Below, one piece after another: positions 12,806-22,461 of a stretch of 64,000 nucleotides of DNA (its first letter is position 1; each line of letters starts with the position of its first letter). Under the pieces are notes generated by a model that saw nothing but the letters and a program-made list of their open reading frames with translations, did no database searches and was not told the DNA's origin. Source of the DNA: Candidatus Phytoplasma tritici (GTDB taxonomy: Bacteria; Bacillota_I; Bacilli_A; Acholeplasmatales; Acholeplasmataceae). The position numbers and the translations under genes are program-made. The stretch is from assembly GCF_000495255.1 (NCBI RefSeq), contig NZ_AVAO01000003.1, positions 248,001 through 312,000 on the forward strand, read 5' to 3'.

Positions 12806-14230
12806 TTAATAAGCTCTAGCAAATAAAATAGTTTGAAGGGCTTTTTTGTTAGTAACAGGGCAGTTAGCAGTAATTAAATTAGTTTCCAAAATAACTCTTG
12901 CAGTAGCTCCTGTTTCTTGTTTAATTTGCAATTCAGCATCGGTTCCTGAAATACTCATTGCTACATAACCACCTTGTTTGAGGTAAGTTTTAAATTCTTC
13001 ATAAGTGGTAGCTTGTTTGCGATTGTGTTCTAAATGTTGTAGTGCTTTTTGATACATGTTGTTGTGCATGGTTTCAAATAATTGCGGGATTTGAGATGGC
13101 AAATCTTTGATTTTGATATTTTGTTTGGCTAAGTTATATCTTTGAAAAATAGTAACTTCATCATTTTCTAAACCACGTTTGCCAATTTCTATACGTAAAG
13201 GAACACCTTTAAGCTCATATTGACTAAATTTCCAACCAGAAGTTTTGTCTTGTAGATCAAGATGAACGCGATAGTCTTTTTGAAGGATGGAAAAAATATT
13301 TTCGGATGCTTGTTTTACCGACTCATCTTGAGGTTGCAAAGGAATAATTATAATTTGCATAGGAGCAACATAAGGCGGCAGAACTAGTCCTTCATCATCG
13401 CTGTGAACCATAATTAAAGCTCCAATTAAACGCGTAGAAATACCCCAAGATGTTTGATGTACATATTTTTTTTGATGGTCGCAATCTTGAAATTGTATTT
13501 GAAACGATTTAGCAAAATTAGTACCTAAGTAATGAGAAGTCCCTGCTTGAAGAGCTTGTCCGTCATGCATTAACGCTTCGATAGAATAAGTAATTAGGGC
13601 TCCAGCAAATTTTTCTGTTTCGGTTTTTTTGCCACACACAAAAGGAAGGGCTAAAAGGTCTTTACCTAACTTTTGATAAATATCAAGAATGGATAAAGTT
13701 TGTTGCATCGCTTCTTGTTCGGTGGCATGCACGGTGTGCCCTTCTTGCCACAAAAACTCTTTACCTCTTAAAAAAGGTTTAGTCGTTTTTTCCCAGCGAA
13801 CAACATTGCACCATTGATTATATAACTTAGGTAAATCACGATAAGAAGTGATTGTTTTAGAATAATATTGAGAAAATAAAATCTCTGAAGTAGGACGAAT
13901 TACTAGTTTTTCGGATAAGTTTTTTTTGCCTATAGTTGTTATCATTGCTGTTTCTGGAGAAAATCCTTGAATATGGTCTTTTTCTTTGTGAAATAGTTTT
14001 TCTGAAAAAACTAACGGAAAATAAACATTTTGATGCCTTGTTTTTTGCAAAGTAAAATTAAGATGTTTTTGAATATTTTCCCACAAAGAATAACCATAAG
14101 GAAGATAGATAATAAACCCTTTTGTCTCAGAATAAGCTATTAATTCAGATTTTAGACAAACATCTGTATACCATTTTCCAAAATCAGATGATCGAGCAGT
14201 AACTGTTTTAACTCGTTTCATTGTTTTCAT
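12806..14230 (-). CDS. proS: prolyl-tRNA synthetase (short, archaeal/eukaryotic-like type)
   Basis: 474 residues; charges tRNA-Pro. Class II motif 2 is seen in RWEKTTKPFLRGKEF with the following WQEGHT, and motif 3 in GISTRLIGALIMVHSDDEG. The bacterial editing insertion between motifs 2 and 3 is absent, so this is the short ProRS form also seen in mycoplasmas. The C-terminal anticodon-binding domain starts at about residue 280. Start ATG at 14230 (a second ATG is three codons later). It takes the place next to rpmH where dnaA is often found. Confidence 0.95.
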   Translation of the reverse strand: MKTMKRVKTVTARSSDFGKWYTDVCLKSELIAYSETKGFIIYLPYGYSLWENIQKHLNFTLQKTRHQNVYFPLVFSEKLFHKEKDHIQGFSPETAMITTIGKKNLSEKLVIRPTSEILFSQYYSKTITSYRDLPKLYNQWCNVVRWEKTTKPFLRGKEFLWQEGHTVHATEQEAMQQTLSILDIYQKLGKDLLALPFVCGKKTETEKFAGALITYSIEALMHDGQALQAGTSHYLGTNFAKSFQIQFQDCDHQKKYVHQTSWGISTRLIGALIMVHSDDEGLVLPPYVAPMQIIIIPLQPQDESVKQASENIFSILQKDYRVHLDLQDKTSGWKFSQYELKGVPLRIEIGKRGLENDEVTIFQRYNLAKQNIKIKDLPSQIPQLFETMHNNMYQKALQHLEHNRKQATTYEEFKTYLKQGGYVAMSISGTDAELQIKQETGATARVILETNLITANCPVTNKKALQTILFARAY

Positions 14231-14604
14231 TTTTGCATTACCTTTTTTTAGTTATAATATATTATAAATATTTAAATTAAATGTGTTATTTGTGTTGGTT
14301 TTGATAAAAACAAACTATAATCAAAAATATTATAACATGAAAAAAATAATAAAAAATAAATATTTAAAAATATAATGATGATGTAAATGAAGGTCTTTTG
14401 AAAATATTTATTTTTTATAAAGAATCTAACAATTCTTTTATTTCGATTTATAATAATGTTTTTGCAGTTTGGAAATGACAAAAAATAATTGTAGGTAGGA
14501 TTAGAATTTAATAATCCATAACAAAAAAGGGGATAAAAGTTTTTATTGATTAAAAAATGTCAAATATCTATTAAAAAAGAAAGAATAAAAAAATAAATTC
14601 AAAA
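14231..14604. other. AT-rich spacer, no supported gene
   Basis: 374 bases between proS and tRNA-Ser. A 69-codon minus-strand frame (14272-14481) is hydrophobic and AT-driven, has no convincing ribosome-binding site, and I do not support it as a gene. TATAAT-like words occur but no well-spaced -35 box. Confidence 0.5.
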
Positions 14605-14696
14605 TGGCGGAGCAGAAGGGATTCGAACCCTTGCACCGATTTCTCGGACTACGTCCTTAGCAGGGACGCCTCTTATAGCCACTTGAGTACTACTCC
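14605..14696 (-). tRNA. tRNA-Ser (GCT)
   Basis: Acceptor GGAGTAG pairs with CTGCTCC, anticodon loop CTGCTAA (GCT), a long variable arm as in type II serine tRNAs, G73 and encoded CCA. It reads AGC/AGT codons. It is 36 bases downstream of tRNA-Cys on the same strand. Confidence 0.95.
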
Positions 14697-14732
14697 TAAA
14701 TTATATTGTATAGATTTTCAAAATAAAATAAA

Positions 14733-14806
<74 letters not shown>

Positions 14807-14889
14807 AAACATCGCTTTAATGCGAGTTTTTTTGTAATTAAATTAATGAGTGACAAATGGGGTTTCATTAAAACTTTAATTTATTTGAC

Positions 14890-16034
14890 TTATTTAGGGA
14901 TATGTTTTGATAAATTAACAGCTTTTTTGAGTGATGAAAGGTTGTCTTCAATTCTTACTCCAATTCCTAAATGTTTTAATATAGACCTGGTTCGACAGTA
15001 ATTACGCTGTTTTGTTCCTATCACGCCTAATATAATTGTAAACGTCATTAATATCTAATCCTAAAGTTATGTCCTAATCCGTGATAGCAATATTGATAAA
15101 TTGTTTCACCATCTTTAAGTAAAGACAGTTCTTTTTAATCCTTACAATAAAATATCTTTAACATATTGGTTTAATTGCGAAAAAGTGTTATGCGGTTTTA
15201 CCTAAACAATGATTTCTTTATTAGCTTTAAGAACCCAAATTATAAATATCTTTTTGAAAAGATAAATAAATTGTCCGCTTACAGGATAAAAACGAGTAAT
15301 ATCAGAGGAATAATGATTATAATTAACGCCAGTATCAAATAATAAAAGGTCGTTGGTTTTTTAATTTGTAGTTTAGGTTTATTATAATATAATGCAAAAT
15401 TAACGCATTTTACCCTGAAGAAGCAATGGTTTCAAAGGATTTTTTATTTTGGTTATTTTCCAAAAAATAATTAAAAAGAGCGGCTATTTGATATTCATAC
15501 ATTAAGGGTTTGATGATAGAGAGATATCTAGAGCTATTATAAACTTGCAAAAAGGGATATAAAGAAGTCATTTTTGACAATATTCTAAAACACAACTTAC
15601 TTTTCGGTCTAAGGTTTATTTTTTGGTGGATAGGTCAAAATAAAAACCCCTAAAGAATCAATAAAAGAACCCCTCAAAGAATTTATCATCTGAAATAAAA
15701 GAGTTTCAAAAGTAAATATGTTTTTGAGGTTTGATAAATTGATTTGAGATATCGAAGAAGCATAAGAAAAACTCAAAATATCTAAATCCCAACAAGGATT
15801 TAATAGGTTCATTTTTCTTCTAAAAATAAAAAAATATGAGATAAATTAAGTGTTTTTACCAACAATAAAATGGTGTTTGGTTGGTTAATTCCTATCAAAT
15901 AATTAAAAATTATGATCGACTTCGAAAGGAAAAGTTTGATCGCCACTCTTAGTAATTGCTTTTCCAGAATAAAAAAGAGAAGCGGTGTTTGGTTTAATTC
16001 TTTGGATTAAATTATTTCTATTTTACAAAAACAT
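14890..16034 (-). pseudogene. pepP: broken Xaa-Pro aminopeptidase (M24 family)
   Basis: Read on the minus strand across frames, this stretch holds a whole M24B aminopeptidase in pieces: an N-terminal part with KSGDQTFPFEVDHNF (near 15915-15960), a middle part (15410-15812), and a C-terminal part with DTGVNYNHYSSDITRFYPVS (near 15290-15350), HGLGHNF, ITVEPGLY and GIGVRIEDN. All five metal-ligand positions of the family can still be found (DTG, SSD, HGLGH, VEPG, RIED). At least five frameshifts and several stops separate them, for example TAA after SSG at 15410. The intact enzyme would be about 350-360 residues, which fits this length. The gene is dead; N-terminal Pro peptide trimming must be lost or supplied elsewhere. 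Confidence 0.85.
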
Positions 16035-16179
16035 AAAAACACGATTTTCCTTTTTTAAGATAGAAATGAAAAAAATATAAGTTCATAAAGAAAAAAGAAA
16101 AATGTTTAATATTAAAAAAATTGGGATAAAAAAGAATGCAAAAAATTGTCAAAATAATTTAACCCTTTGCTTTTAAAAA

Positions 16180-16225
16180 AAATGTTTTTGGGAAATAATT
16201 TTGCTTTGCCAAATATTAAACATTT
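16180..16225 (-). terminator. possible terminator after rpmG
   Basis: Minus strand: AAATGTTT pairs with AAACATTT, with an inner TTTGG/CCAAA helix, followed by a T run. The stem is AT-rich and bulged, so this is moderate evidence. It begins six bases after the rpmG stop. Confidence 0.5.
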
Positions 16226-16230
16226 GTTTT

Positions 16231-16380
16231 TTATTTTTTTTCTCTATGTAGAGTGTGGGTTCTAGAAAAAAGACAGTATTTTTTTAATTCTAAACGTCCT
16301 GGAGTCTTTTTTTTATTTTTGTCAGTGTGATAATTTTCTCTTTTGCACTCTGTGCAAACTAATTTTACTAAATCACGCAT
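16231..16380 (-). CDS. rpmG: 50S ribosomal protein L33
   Basis: 49 residues from ATG at 16380 ([20 protein letters not shown]). It has the N-terminal CTEC pair and KKYC further on, but the usual fourth Cys is not there ([11 protein letters not shown]), so zinc binding may be partial or lost. AGGAGA lies just upstream. Confidence 0.95.
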   Translation of the reverse strand: MRDLVKLVCTECKRENYHTDKNKKKTPGRLELKKYCLFSRTHTLHREKK

Positions 16381-16460
16381 GTTAATTTTCTCCTAACTAT
16401 AATTAAGCAATATAATATCATTATATCAAATTTTTGATAAATAATAAAGAGTTTTTAAAA

Positions 16461-17432
16461 TTAATAATCTTTGGTTTTTTTATAATGAGTAGTAATGTTT
16501 TTATTAAGTAAACGTTTTTTAATCCATAAAAGAGTATAAGTCATCAAAACTGTAAAGACAAAAAGGCAAGAAAAGACCAAACAAACAAAGTCATAACCTG
16601 AATAAACAAAACGATAACGTTTATGATGGCGATTTTCCTTATCTTCTAACTTTTCGGCATTTTCAGGATTATTTAATTTTTGTTTAAAAGGAGAAAAGAA
16701 AACATAAGGAAACATTTTAAAAGGATCTCTTTTAGATGCTTGTTTGTCTGAAGTTATAATTGGTTTGTCTTTTTGCAGATCTTGAAAATAATCTTGCATA
16801 GATAAAAAACCAAATAAACTAAAAAAGGTCATATAAAGTAGGGGATGAATAAAAGCTATCCACATTTTTTTATAAGGAATAGCATAAGAATTAACTTTAA
16901 AATAAAAATATAGATAACATAAAGGAACTAAGGTGTGGTGTAAATGAGAAAGAAAAAAAGAAAGACTAAATTTAGGTTCATAAAAATGTCTACCTTTATC
17001 AATTAAAGTGTGAAAAATTAAACCTGTCAACAAAATACTAACTAAACATGCAAAAACTACATAATGATACCAATTTTTTTGTTTTACTTTGGTAAAAAAT
17101 AAAGCATAAACAATTAATATAAATAAATTAACTTGATGGGTAAAATACCAAACCGTTTTGATAAAAGTGTGGTGTCCAGGATAATAACCGTCTTCGTAAT
17201 CTAAAATGTTGTCTTCTTTTCCTGTGGATTCAAAATCAATTTCAGGCATAAAAGTAGGAGCTTTGTACTTATATTGCCAATAACTTTGTCCTTTGTTAAC
17301 ACATTCTTTAAAATCATGAAAAAAAACAAGCATTAAAGTACAAATAGACAACATTAAAAAAAGAAAAACAACATTGGGTTTTTTAAAATAATTTCTTAAA
17401 ACAATTTTTTTAAATCTTAATTTTCTTTTCAT
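16461..17432 (-). CDS. multi-pass membrane protein, Pr6Pr-like
   Basis: 323 residues with about seven hydrophobic segments (first at about 22-40, last at about 285-310). The pattern WYFTHQVNLF, then LLTGLIFHTLI, then HLHHTLVPLCYLYFY and an HPLLYMTFF stretch recalls the Pr6Pr family of small membrane proteins; this family call is by memory of the motif spacing and is moderate. Function is unknown. A hydrophilic loop (about 215-270) lies before the last helix and is rich in Lys, Glu and Asp. An AAGGAAAGA site precedes the ATG. Its neighbours (HU, L33) give no hint of role. Confidence 0.65.
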   Translation of the reverse strand: MKRKLRFKKIVLRNYFKKPNVVFLFLMLSICTLMLVFFHDFKECVNKGQSYWQYKYKAPTFMPEIDFESTGKEDNILDYEDGYYPGHHTFIKTVWYFTHQVNLFILIVYALFFTKVKQKNWYHYVVFACLVSILLTGLIFHTLIDKGRHFYEPKFSLSFFLSHLHHTLVPLCYLYFYFKVNSYAIPYKKMWIAFIHPLLYMTFFSLFGFLSMQDYFQDLQKDKPIITSDKQASKRDPFKMFPYVFFSPFKQKLNNPENAEKLEDKENRHHKRYRFVYSGYDFVCLVFSCLFVFTVLMTYTLLWIKKRLLNKNITTHYKKTKDY

Positions 17433-17506
17433 ATCTTTCCTTTTTGGTTTAACTTAAATATTTACAAATGCAATTAAAATAATGGATAATGAAAATAAGT
17501 TATAAA

Positions 17507-17719
17507 TTATTGCTGATGAGATTTATTTTTAGAAACAATAGGTTGAATAATGTTTTGTTCTAAGGCTTGAGGAAAAGGATATTTTTCTTCTCTCATTCTT
17601 TTAAATAACAAGTAAATAAAACCTCTTTGATAATCAATGCGAGTAATAACTGCTATTTGTGGTTCGTTTTGAACTTTGGCGCGAGTTCCTATTAAATAAT
17701 TTTTAGTTGCGTGTTGCAA
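17507..17719 (-). CDS. small conserved-looking protein of unknown function
   Basis: 70 residues, mixed charge, no membrane segment: MQHATKNYLIGTRAKVQNEP then ITRIDYQRGFIYLLFKRMRE and a basic tail. The start is TTG at 17719, supported by an AAGGAAGTAGG site upstream. I do not recognise the family. The short beta-rich look and GTRAKV start could suit a small RNA- or nucleic-acid-binding fold, but that is a guess. It lies between the hup terminator and the Pr6Pr-like gene, on the same strand as both. Confidence 0.55.
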   Translation of the reverse strand: MQHATKNYLIGTRAKVQNEPQIAVITRIDYQRGFIYLLFKRMREEKYPFPQALEQNIIQPIVSKNKSHQQ

Positions 17720-17766
17720 AATAACTAACCTACTTCCTTATTGGTCCACTTTATCAAAAAGTGTAA

Positions 17767-17800
17767 ATAAAAAAACAAACTATATAGTTTGTTTTTTTAT
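17767..17800 (-). terminator. terminator after hup (perfect 34-nt palindrome)
   Basis: The 34 bases read the same on both strands: ATAAAAAAACAAAC, TATATA, GTTTGTTTTTTTAT. It makes a hairpin ending in T runs in either direction, 30 bases after the hup stop. Confidence 0.8.
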
Positions 17801-17830
17801 TATAAAATATTAAAAAAAATAATAAAGATT

Positions 17831-18115
17831 TTAAGAAACAAAAAGATCTTTTAAACTTTTGCTAATTTTGAAAGTAGGAACCTTTTTAGCTGGAATATCA
17901 ATAGTTTTACCAGTTCTTGGGTTTTTTCCTTCGCGAGCATCTCTTTTTTTTACTTTAAAGGTGCCAAAACCTGTTAAAGTAACTTTTTTATCTTCTTGGA
18001 ATTCTTTAAGACTTTGAGAAATAACTTCAATAAAGTTATTAAGAAATTTACCAGCTTCTTTTTTACTAACGCCATTTTTTTCAGCTAATTTTCTCAAAAA
18101 TTCTAATTTGTTCAT
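17831..18115 (-). CDS. hup: DNA-binding protein HU
   Basis: 94 residues, full HU length. HU dimers bend and compact DNA. The family marks are N-terminal helices, GFGTFKVKKRDAREGKNPRT (about residues 46-65) leading into the DNA-binding arm with its conserved Pro in IDIPAKKVPTF. The start ATG has a strong AGGAGG site. It is a single-gene unit with its own promoter and palindromic terminator. Confidence 0.97.
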   Translation of the reverse strand: MNKLEFLRKLAEKNGVSKKEAGKFLNNFIEVISQSLKEFQEDKKVTLTGFGTFKVKKRDAREGKNPRTGKTIDIPAKKVPTFKISKSLKDLFVS

Positions 18116-18148
18116 TTTTTGCCTCCTTTTCTTTTTATTTACGTAATT

Positions 18149-18208
18149 ATTATAACATCAAAAAAATAATTTACAAGCGCAAACAATCAATTATTTGCAA
18201 TTATTTGC
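18149..18208 (-). promoter_or_regulatory. hup promoter with upstream tandem repeat
   Basis: Minus strand: TTGTAA (18171-18176), 16 bases, TATAAT (18149-18154). Just upstream of the -35 box, two exact copies of a 10-mer (plus strand AATTATTTGC) sit head to tail at 18189-18198 and 18199-18208, and CGCAAA/TTTGCG (18178-18183, 18204-18209) form an inverted pair. The repeats could be an operator; that is inference. Confidence 0.65.
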
Positions 18209-18279
18209 GTTTTATTCTTAATTGATTATGGAGATGTTTGCAAAATTAATTAAAAAAATTGTTTTGGGTAAAAAATAAT

Positions 18280-19269
18280 TTAGAATTCGCTTTTGAAAGG
18301 TCTTTGCATTAAAGTTGAAAAAACAGTGTCAAAGGGCTTGAATTCAAAAATTAATTGATAAGATGCTTGAATAATAGGAAGATCTAAATTATGTTTTAAT
18401 TGCAATTGATAAAAAGCATTAAGAGTTTGAAATCCTTCGATGGTTTGCAAAGAAGAGTCAATAATTTGTTGATAAGGAATTCCTGCAGCAATTTTTGCAC
18501 CAGCATTAAAATTTCTGGAATATTTGCTAAAAGCAGTCACAATTAAATCACCTAATCCTGGAAGTCCCAAGACGGTTTGGGGGTTTCCTTGATAAAAACT
18601 AACTAACCGCGACATTTCTAAAATACCACGGCTCATAAAAGCTGCTTGAGAATTAATTCCAAAATTCTTGGCTACTAAAATACCATTAATGAGGGCTAAA
18701 ATATTTTTAAAAGCACTGCAAATTTCATTTCCTACCAAATCAGAAGAAGTATATACTTTCAAATAATTAGGGCAAGAAAATAATTTTTGAATTTCCAAGG
18801 AAAAAACGGGATTGGAAGAAGCTGCAGTCAACAGAGTTAATTTACGTAAAATAACTTCTTCAGCATGCGATGGACCCATTAAGGAAGCGAAATTAGCTAA
18901 AAGAGTGTCAGGAATAACTTGTTTAACAATTTCAGAAACACGTAAAAAAGTTAAAGGTTCAATGCCTTTGGAAACATTAACAAACGATTTGGGGGTAGTT
19001 AATATAAGGGCAATTTGTTTAAGAAGATGACGCATAAATTTCATAGGAACTGCCAAAACTATCAAATCAGAATAATCAAGGGCTTGTTTAAGACAAGAAA
19101 CTGCTTTAACATTTAATAGTGGAGCATTAAAAATGGGGTGTTTTCTTTGATTTATTTTTTCCACATAAGAAAGGTTAGTGTCATAAAGTAAAACTTGATT
19201 ATTGTTATCAGTTAAAACTTGTGCCAAAGTAGATCCCCAAGCACCACTGCCAATAATAGTAATTTTCAT
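18280..19269 (-). CDS. gpsA: glycerol-3-phosphate dehydrogenase [NAD(P)+]
   Basis: 329 residues from the chosen ATG at 19269. It interconverts dihydroxyacetone phosphate and glycerol 3-phosphate, the backbone for phospholipids. The N-terminal Rossmann motif GSGAWGST (residues about 7-14) begins right after the start, and the C-terminal domain has the GLPGLGDLIVT stretch and a conserved NAGAKIAAG. An in-frame ATG 37 codons upstream (19380) would add a hydrophobic leader not seen in this cytosolic family, so I reject it. AAGAAAGAAG lies before the chosen start. Confidence 0.95.
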   Translation of the reverse strand: MKITIIGSGAWGSTLAQVLTDNNNQVLLYDTNLSYVEKINQRKHPIFNAPLLNVKAVSCLKQALDYSDLIVLAVPMKFMRHLLKQIALILTTPKSFVNVSKGIEPLTFLRVSEIVKQVIPDTLLANFASLMGPSHAEEVILRKLTLLTAASSNPVFSLEIQKLFSCPNYLKVYTSSDLVGNEICSAFKNILALINGILVAKNFGINSQAAFMSRGILEMSRLVSFYQGNPQTVLGLPGLGDLIVTAFSKYSRNFNAGAKIAAGIPYQQIIDSSLQTIEGFQTLNAFYQLQLKHNLDLPIIQASYQLIFEFKPFDTVFSTLMQRPFKSEF

Positions 19270-19469
19270 AAAATATAGCTTCTTTCTTGTAATCAAAATA
19301 GCAAAAACAGTCATAAAAAAGTTACAGAAAAAATAACAAAAGGTTTTTTGATAATTAAAAATAAGGTTGAATTTTTTCAACCACTATAATTAAATCACAA
19401 AATAAGAACAAATAATAAAATACTTACAAACAAAATACAAAAAAAGGCGAGAGGGAATTCAAAATAGTT

Positions 19470-20909
19470 TTAAAAATTAGACTTTTTTTTATGAAAAATA
19501 ATTTTGAGGGGCGTTCCTTCTAAATCAAGGTTTTTTCTAAATTGATTTTTTAAAAATCTTTCATAAGAAAAATGAATATGTTTAGGGTCATTAACAAAAC
19601 AAAGAAATTCAGGAGCTTTAGTTTTAGTTTGAAAAATATATTGAAACTTAGCTTTTTTTTGATTAAAGAAATTGGGGGGGGTAATAAGAGTTGCTTCTTG
19701 CAAAATATCGTTTAAAAGACTGGTGCTAAACTGACTTTTATAATTGTTAAAAACTCGTTTTAAAATAGCAAAAATTTGAGTAAGACGACTTTTTTTCAAA
19801 GCTGATAAGAAAATAACAGGCGCATAAGATAAAAAAACAAATTCTTGACGAATTTTTTGCTCAAAGTTCTTTAAGGTATTAGTATCTTTTTCTAACAAAT
19901 CCCATTTATTGACAATAATAATACAAGCTTTATGATGTTCTAAAATAAACCCTGCAATATTTTTATCTTGTTCTAAAATACCTTCTTTGGCATCTAAAAC
20001 TAAACAAGCAATATCTGCTTTTTCCAAAGCACCCAAAGCACGTAAAAAGCTGTATTTGTCTTCTTGTTCATAAATTTTACCTCTTTTTTTAATACCTGCA
20101 GTATCAATAATTTGGTATTTTTGCCCATCATTTTCAAAAAAAGTATCAACAGCATCGGTGGTAGTTCCTGCCATATCAGAGACAATCATTCTTTGGGATG
20201 ATAAAAGAGAATTAGTAAGAGTTGATTTGCCAACATTGGGGCGCCCCACAACACAAAATTTAATAATTTTATCTTCTTCTTTTTCTTGGTTTTGTTTTTT
20301 TTCTGGTTCTAACAATTGTTTTTCTGGTATTTCATAATTCAATTCAGAAAGGGAACTTTGCAAAGATGTATCTGTTGGAAGGACTTCTAAAAAGGAAGAA
20401 TCAGAAATTAAAGAAGCATCACGCATAAGAAAAACAATTTTATCTAACAAATCACCTATACCAATACCATGTTGAGTACTAATTGCAAAAGGAGTATCAA
20501 ATCCAAGAGCATAAAATTCATAAATGTTGGATAATAAATTGTGGTTGTCAATTTTATTAACTCCTAAAAGAACTGGTTTTTTAGTTTTATACAAAAGTTT
20601 AGCTAAATAACTATCATTTTGAGTAAGTCCTGTTTGACCGTCAACTACAAAAACAATTACATCAGCTTCATCAACTGCAAGTTGGGCTTGTAATTTAATT
20701 TGTTCCAAAAAAGGAGTTGATTGAATTTCGATACCACCAGTATCAATAACGCCAAATGTTTTAGTAAGCCAATGGGCAGTAGCATAAATACGATCCCGAG
20801 TAATGCCTGATTTTTGATGAGTAATAGCGTGTCTTTTCCCAATAATGCGGTTAAACAAACTGGATTTGCCGACATTAGGACGACCCACAATAGCAATTTT
20901 AAAAGACAT
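19470..20909 (-). CDS. der: ribosome-associated GTPase Der (EngA)
   Basis: 479 residues. Der is a tandem GTPase needed for 50S assembly. Two G domains are plain: GRPNVGKSS (about 8-16) with DTGG and NKID in the first, and GRPNVGKST (about 224-232) with DTAGIKKRG and NKWD in the second. A KH-like C-terminal domain covers about 400-479. The linker between the G domains is charged and rich in Glu and Lys. The ATG directly follows the cmk stop, so the two are co-transcribed; the cmk-der pairing is common in Firmicutes. Confidence 0.97.
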   Translation of the reverse strand: MSFKIAIVGRPNVGKSSLFNRIIGKRHAITHQKSGITRDRIYATAHWLTKTFGVIDTGGIEIQSTPFLEQIKLQAQLAVDEADVIVFVVDGQTGLTQNDSYLAKLLYKTKKPVLLGVNKIDNHNLLSNIYEFYALGFDTPFAISTQHGIGIGDLLDKIVFLMRDASLISDSSFLEVLPTDTSLQSSLSELNYEIPEKQLLEPEKKQNQEKEEDKIIKFCVVGRPNVGKSTLTNSLLSSQRMIVSDMAGTTTDAVDTFFENDGQKYQIIDTAGIKKRGKIYEQEDKYSFLRALGALEKADIACLVLDAKEGILEQDKNIAGFILEHHKACIIIVNKWDLLEKDTNTLKNFEQKIRQEFVFLSYAPVIFLSALKKSRLTQIFAILKRVFNNYKSQFSTSLLNDILQEATLITPPNFFNQKKAKFQYIFQTKTKAPEFLCFVNDPKHIHFSYERFLKNQFRKNLDLEGTPLKIIFHKKKSNF

Positions 20910-21581
20910 TTAAGATCTCCTTTTTTTATCAATTAAGGCAGTAATTTTGGCAATTACTTCATCAATTGATAATTCGGTAGTATCTAGTAAAATAGCATCT
21001 AAAGCTTTAGACAAGGGAGCAAGTTGGCGATGATAGTCTTTATGATCGCGTTCTTTTAGTTGTTTCATAATTTGAGCAATGTCTGTTATTTTGCCTTTTT
21101 GGGCATCTTGTTGTTGTTTTCTCAAAGCTCTTTTAGTAATGTTGGCAGTAAGAAAAATTTTTAAATTAGCATCTGGCATTACAACTGTTCCAATATCTCT
21201 TCCATCCATAATTAAATTAGGAGTATTGGCACAAATTTCTTTTTGTAATTTCAATAATTTAGTTCTTACAGCAGGAATTAAAGCTACTGAAGAGACATGT
21301 TTTTCTACATCCAAAGACTTAATTTTTAAAGAAACATCTCCTTGATTAAGAAAAATTTTATTACAAGAATAAAAAAGATTGATTTTGTCTAAAGCTTGAT
21401 TAAGACTTTTTTCATGATGCCATGAAACTTCATTTTCTAACAAATATAAAGTTAGTGCCCGAAACATTGCTCCGGTATCAATGTGATTCCAACCTAATTT
21501 TTGGGACAACTTTTTACTAATAGTACTTTTGCCAGAACCTGCCGGACCATCAATGGCGATTTTAAAACTTTTCATATGCAT
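20910..21581 (-). CDS. cmk: cytidylate kinase
   Basis: 223 residues. It phosphorylates CMP and dCMP. The P-loop GPAGSGKST lies at about 13-21, IDTGAMFR follows, and [14 protein letters not shown] is the CMP-binding stretch. A lid with [10 protein letters not shown] is near 155-165. Two ATGs two codons apart (21581 and 21575) are both possible; AAGGAA lies upstream. It abuts der. Confidence 0.96.
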   Translation of the reverse strand: MHMKSFKIAIDGPAGSGKSTISKKLSQKLGWNHIDTGAMFRALTLYLLENEVSWHHEKSLNQALDKINLFYSCNKIFLNQGDVSLKIKSLDVEKHVSSVALIPAVRTKLLKLQKEICANTPNLIMDGRDIGTVVMPDANLKIFLTANITKRALRKQQQDAQKGKITDIAQIMKQLKERDHKDYHRQLAPLSKALDAILLDTTELSIDEVIAKITALIDKKRRS

Positions 21582-21621
21582 ATATAAATAATTCCTTATA
21601 GTGATCTTAAATTTACTAACA

Positions 21622-22359
21622 TTAATGTGGTATTTGAGTAGTTAAGGTTTTTAATTTTTTAATTTCATGAATTTTTAAAGGGCGATAAGCACCTATTGTG
21701 ATATTTTTAATAGTTAAAAAAGAATAACGATAACGTTTTAACTTTAAAACTTGATAGCCTAAAGCTTGCATCATTTTACGAACTTGCCTATTTTTTCCTT
21801 CAGTTATTACCAACTTTAACCAAGTAGAAGATTTGGGCGTATAAGAACTTTTCAAAATATCAATTTCTTTACAAACAGCCAAATAATTTTTATCAATGAT
21901 AATTCCTTTTCGGAATGTGGCAAGGTCTTTTTTTTGCAAACAAACATTAATTTTAACGTGATATTCTTTAGGAATGCAAAAGGAGGGGTGGGTTAATTTT
22001 TGAGTAAGATCGCCGTCATTAGTAATTAAAAGAAGACCTGTAGTATTAAAATCAAGGCGTCCTATCGGATATAATCTTTGTATACTTGCTTTTTCAATTA
22101 AATCCAAAACAGTAGGGCGTTTTTTGTTGTCTTTGGAAGTGGAAAGAAATCCGTTAGGCTTGTTGAGCAAAAAATAAGAATAAGTGGTTTTGGTGATCAG
22201 TTTGTCATCCAAAGTTATAATATCGCTGGAAGATACTTTGGTTCCTAATTCAGAAATAATTTTGCCATTGACTTTAATGCGTTTTTTCAAAATTAAAATT
22301 TCTGCTTTTCTTCTTGATGCCACGTTTGCATAAGCCAAAACTTTTTGTAATCTTTGCAT
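21622..22359 (-). CDS. rluB: 23S rRNA pseudouridine synthase, RluB/RsuA family
   Basis: 245 residues. An N-terminal S4 RNA-binding domain (about 1-48, [10 protein letters not shown]) is followed by the catalytic domain with [19 protein letters not shown] (about 100-118; the Asp of RLD is the catalytic residue) and the [14 protein letters not shown] motif (about 190-203). The family has members acting on 16S U516 or 23S U2605; RluB is my choice because Firmicutes usually keep that one, but the target is not provable here. AAGGAT precedes the ATG. Confidence 0.85.
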   Translation of the reverse strand: MQRLQKVLAYANVASRRKAEILILKKRIKVNGKIISELGTKVSSSDIITLDDKLITKTTYSYFLLNKPNGFLSTSKDNKKRPTVLDLIEKASIQRLYPIGRLDFNTTGLLLITNDGDLTQKLTHPSFCIPKEYHVKINVCLQKKDLATFRKGIIIDKNYLAVCKEIDILKSSYTPKSSTWLKLVITEGKNRQVRKMMQALGYQVLKLKRYRYSFLTIKNITIGAYRPLKIHEIKKLKTLTTQIPH

Positions 22360-22461
22360 TATTTTCCAATCCTTCCTTGTTTTATTGTGTATTTGTGTGT
22401 TTAAATATATTATTAAAATATTGTTAAAAATGTTTTTTTAATAGTTAAAAAATATTGCGCA

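Noticed and set aside
14272-14481. 69-codon hydrophobic minus-strand frame
   Set aside because: AT-rich composition alone gives such a frame; no ribosome-binding site or family is seen.
15609-15812. 67-codon minus-strand frame as a separate gene
   Set aside because: It is the middle piece of the broken aminopeptidase, not an independent protein.
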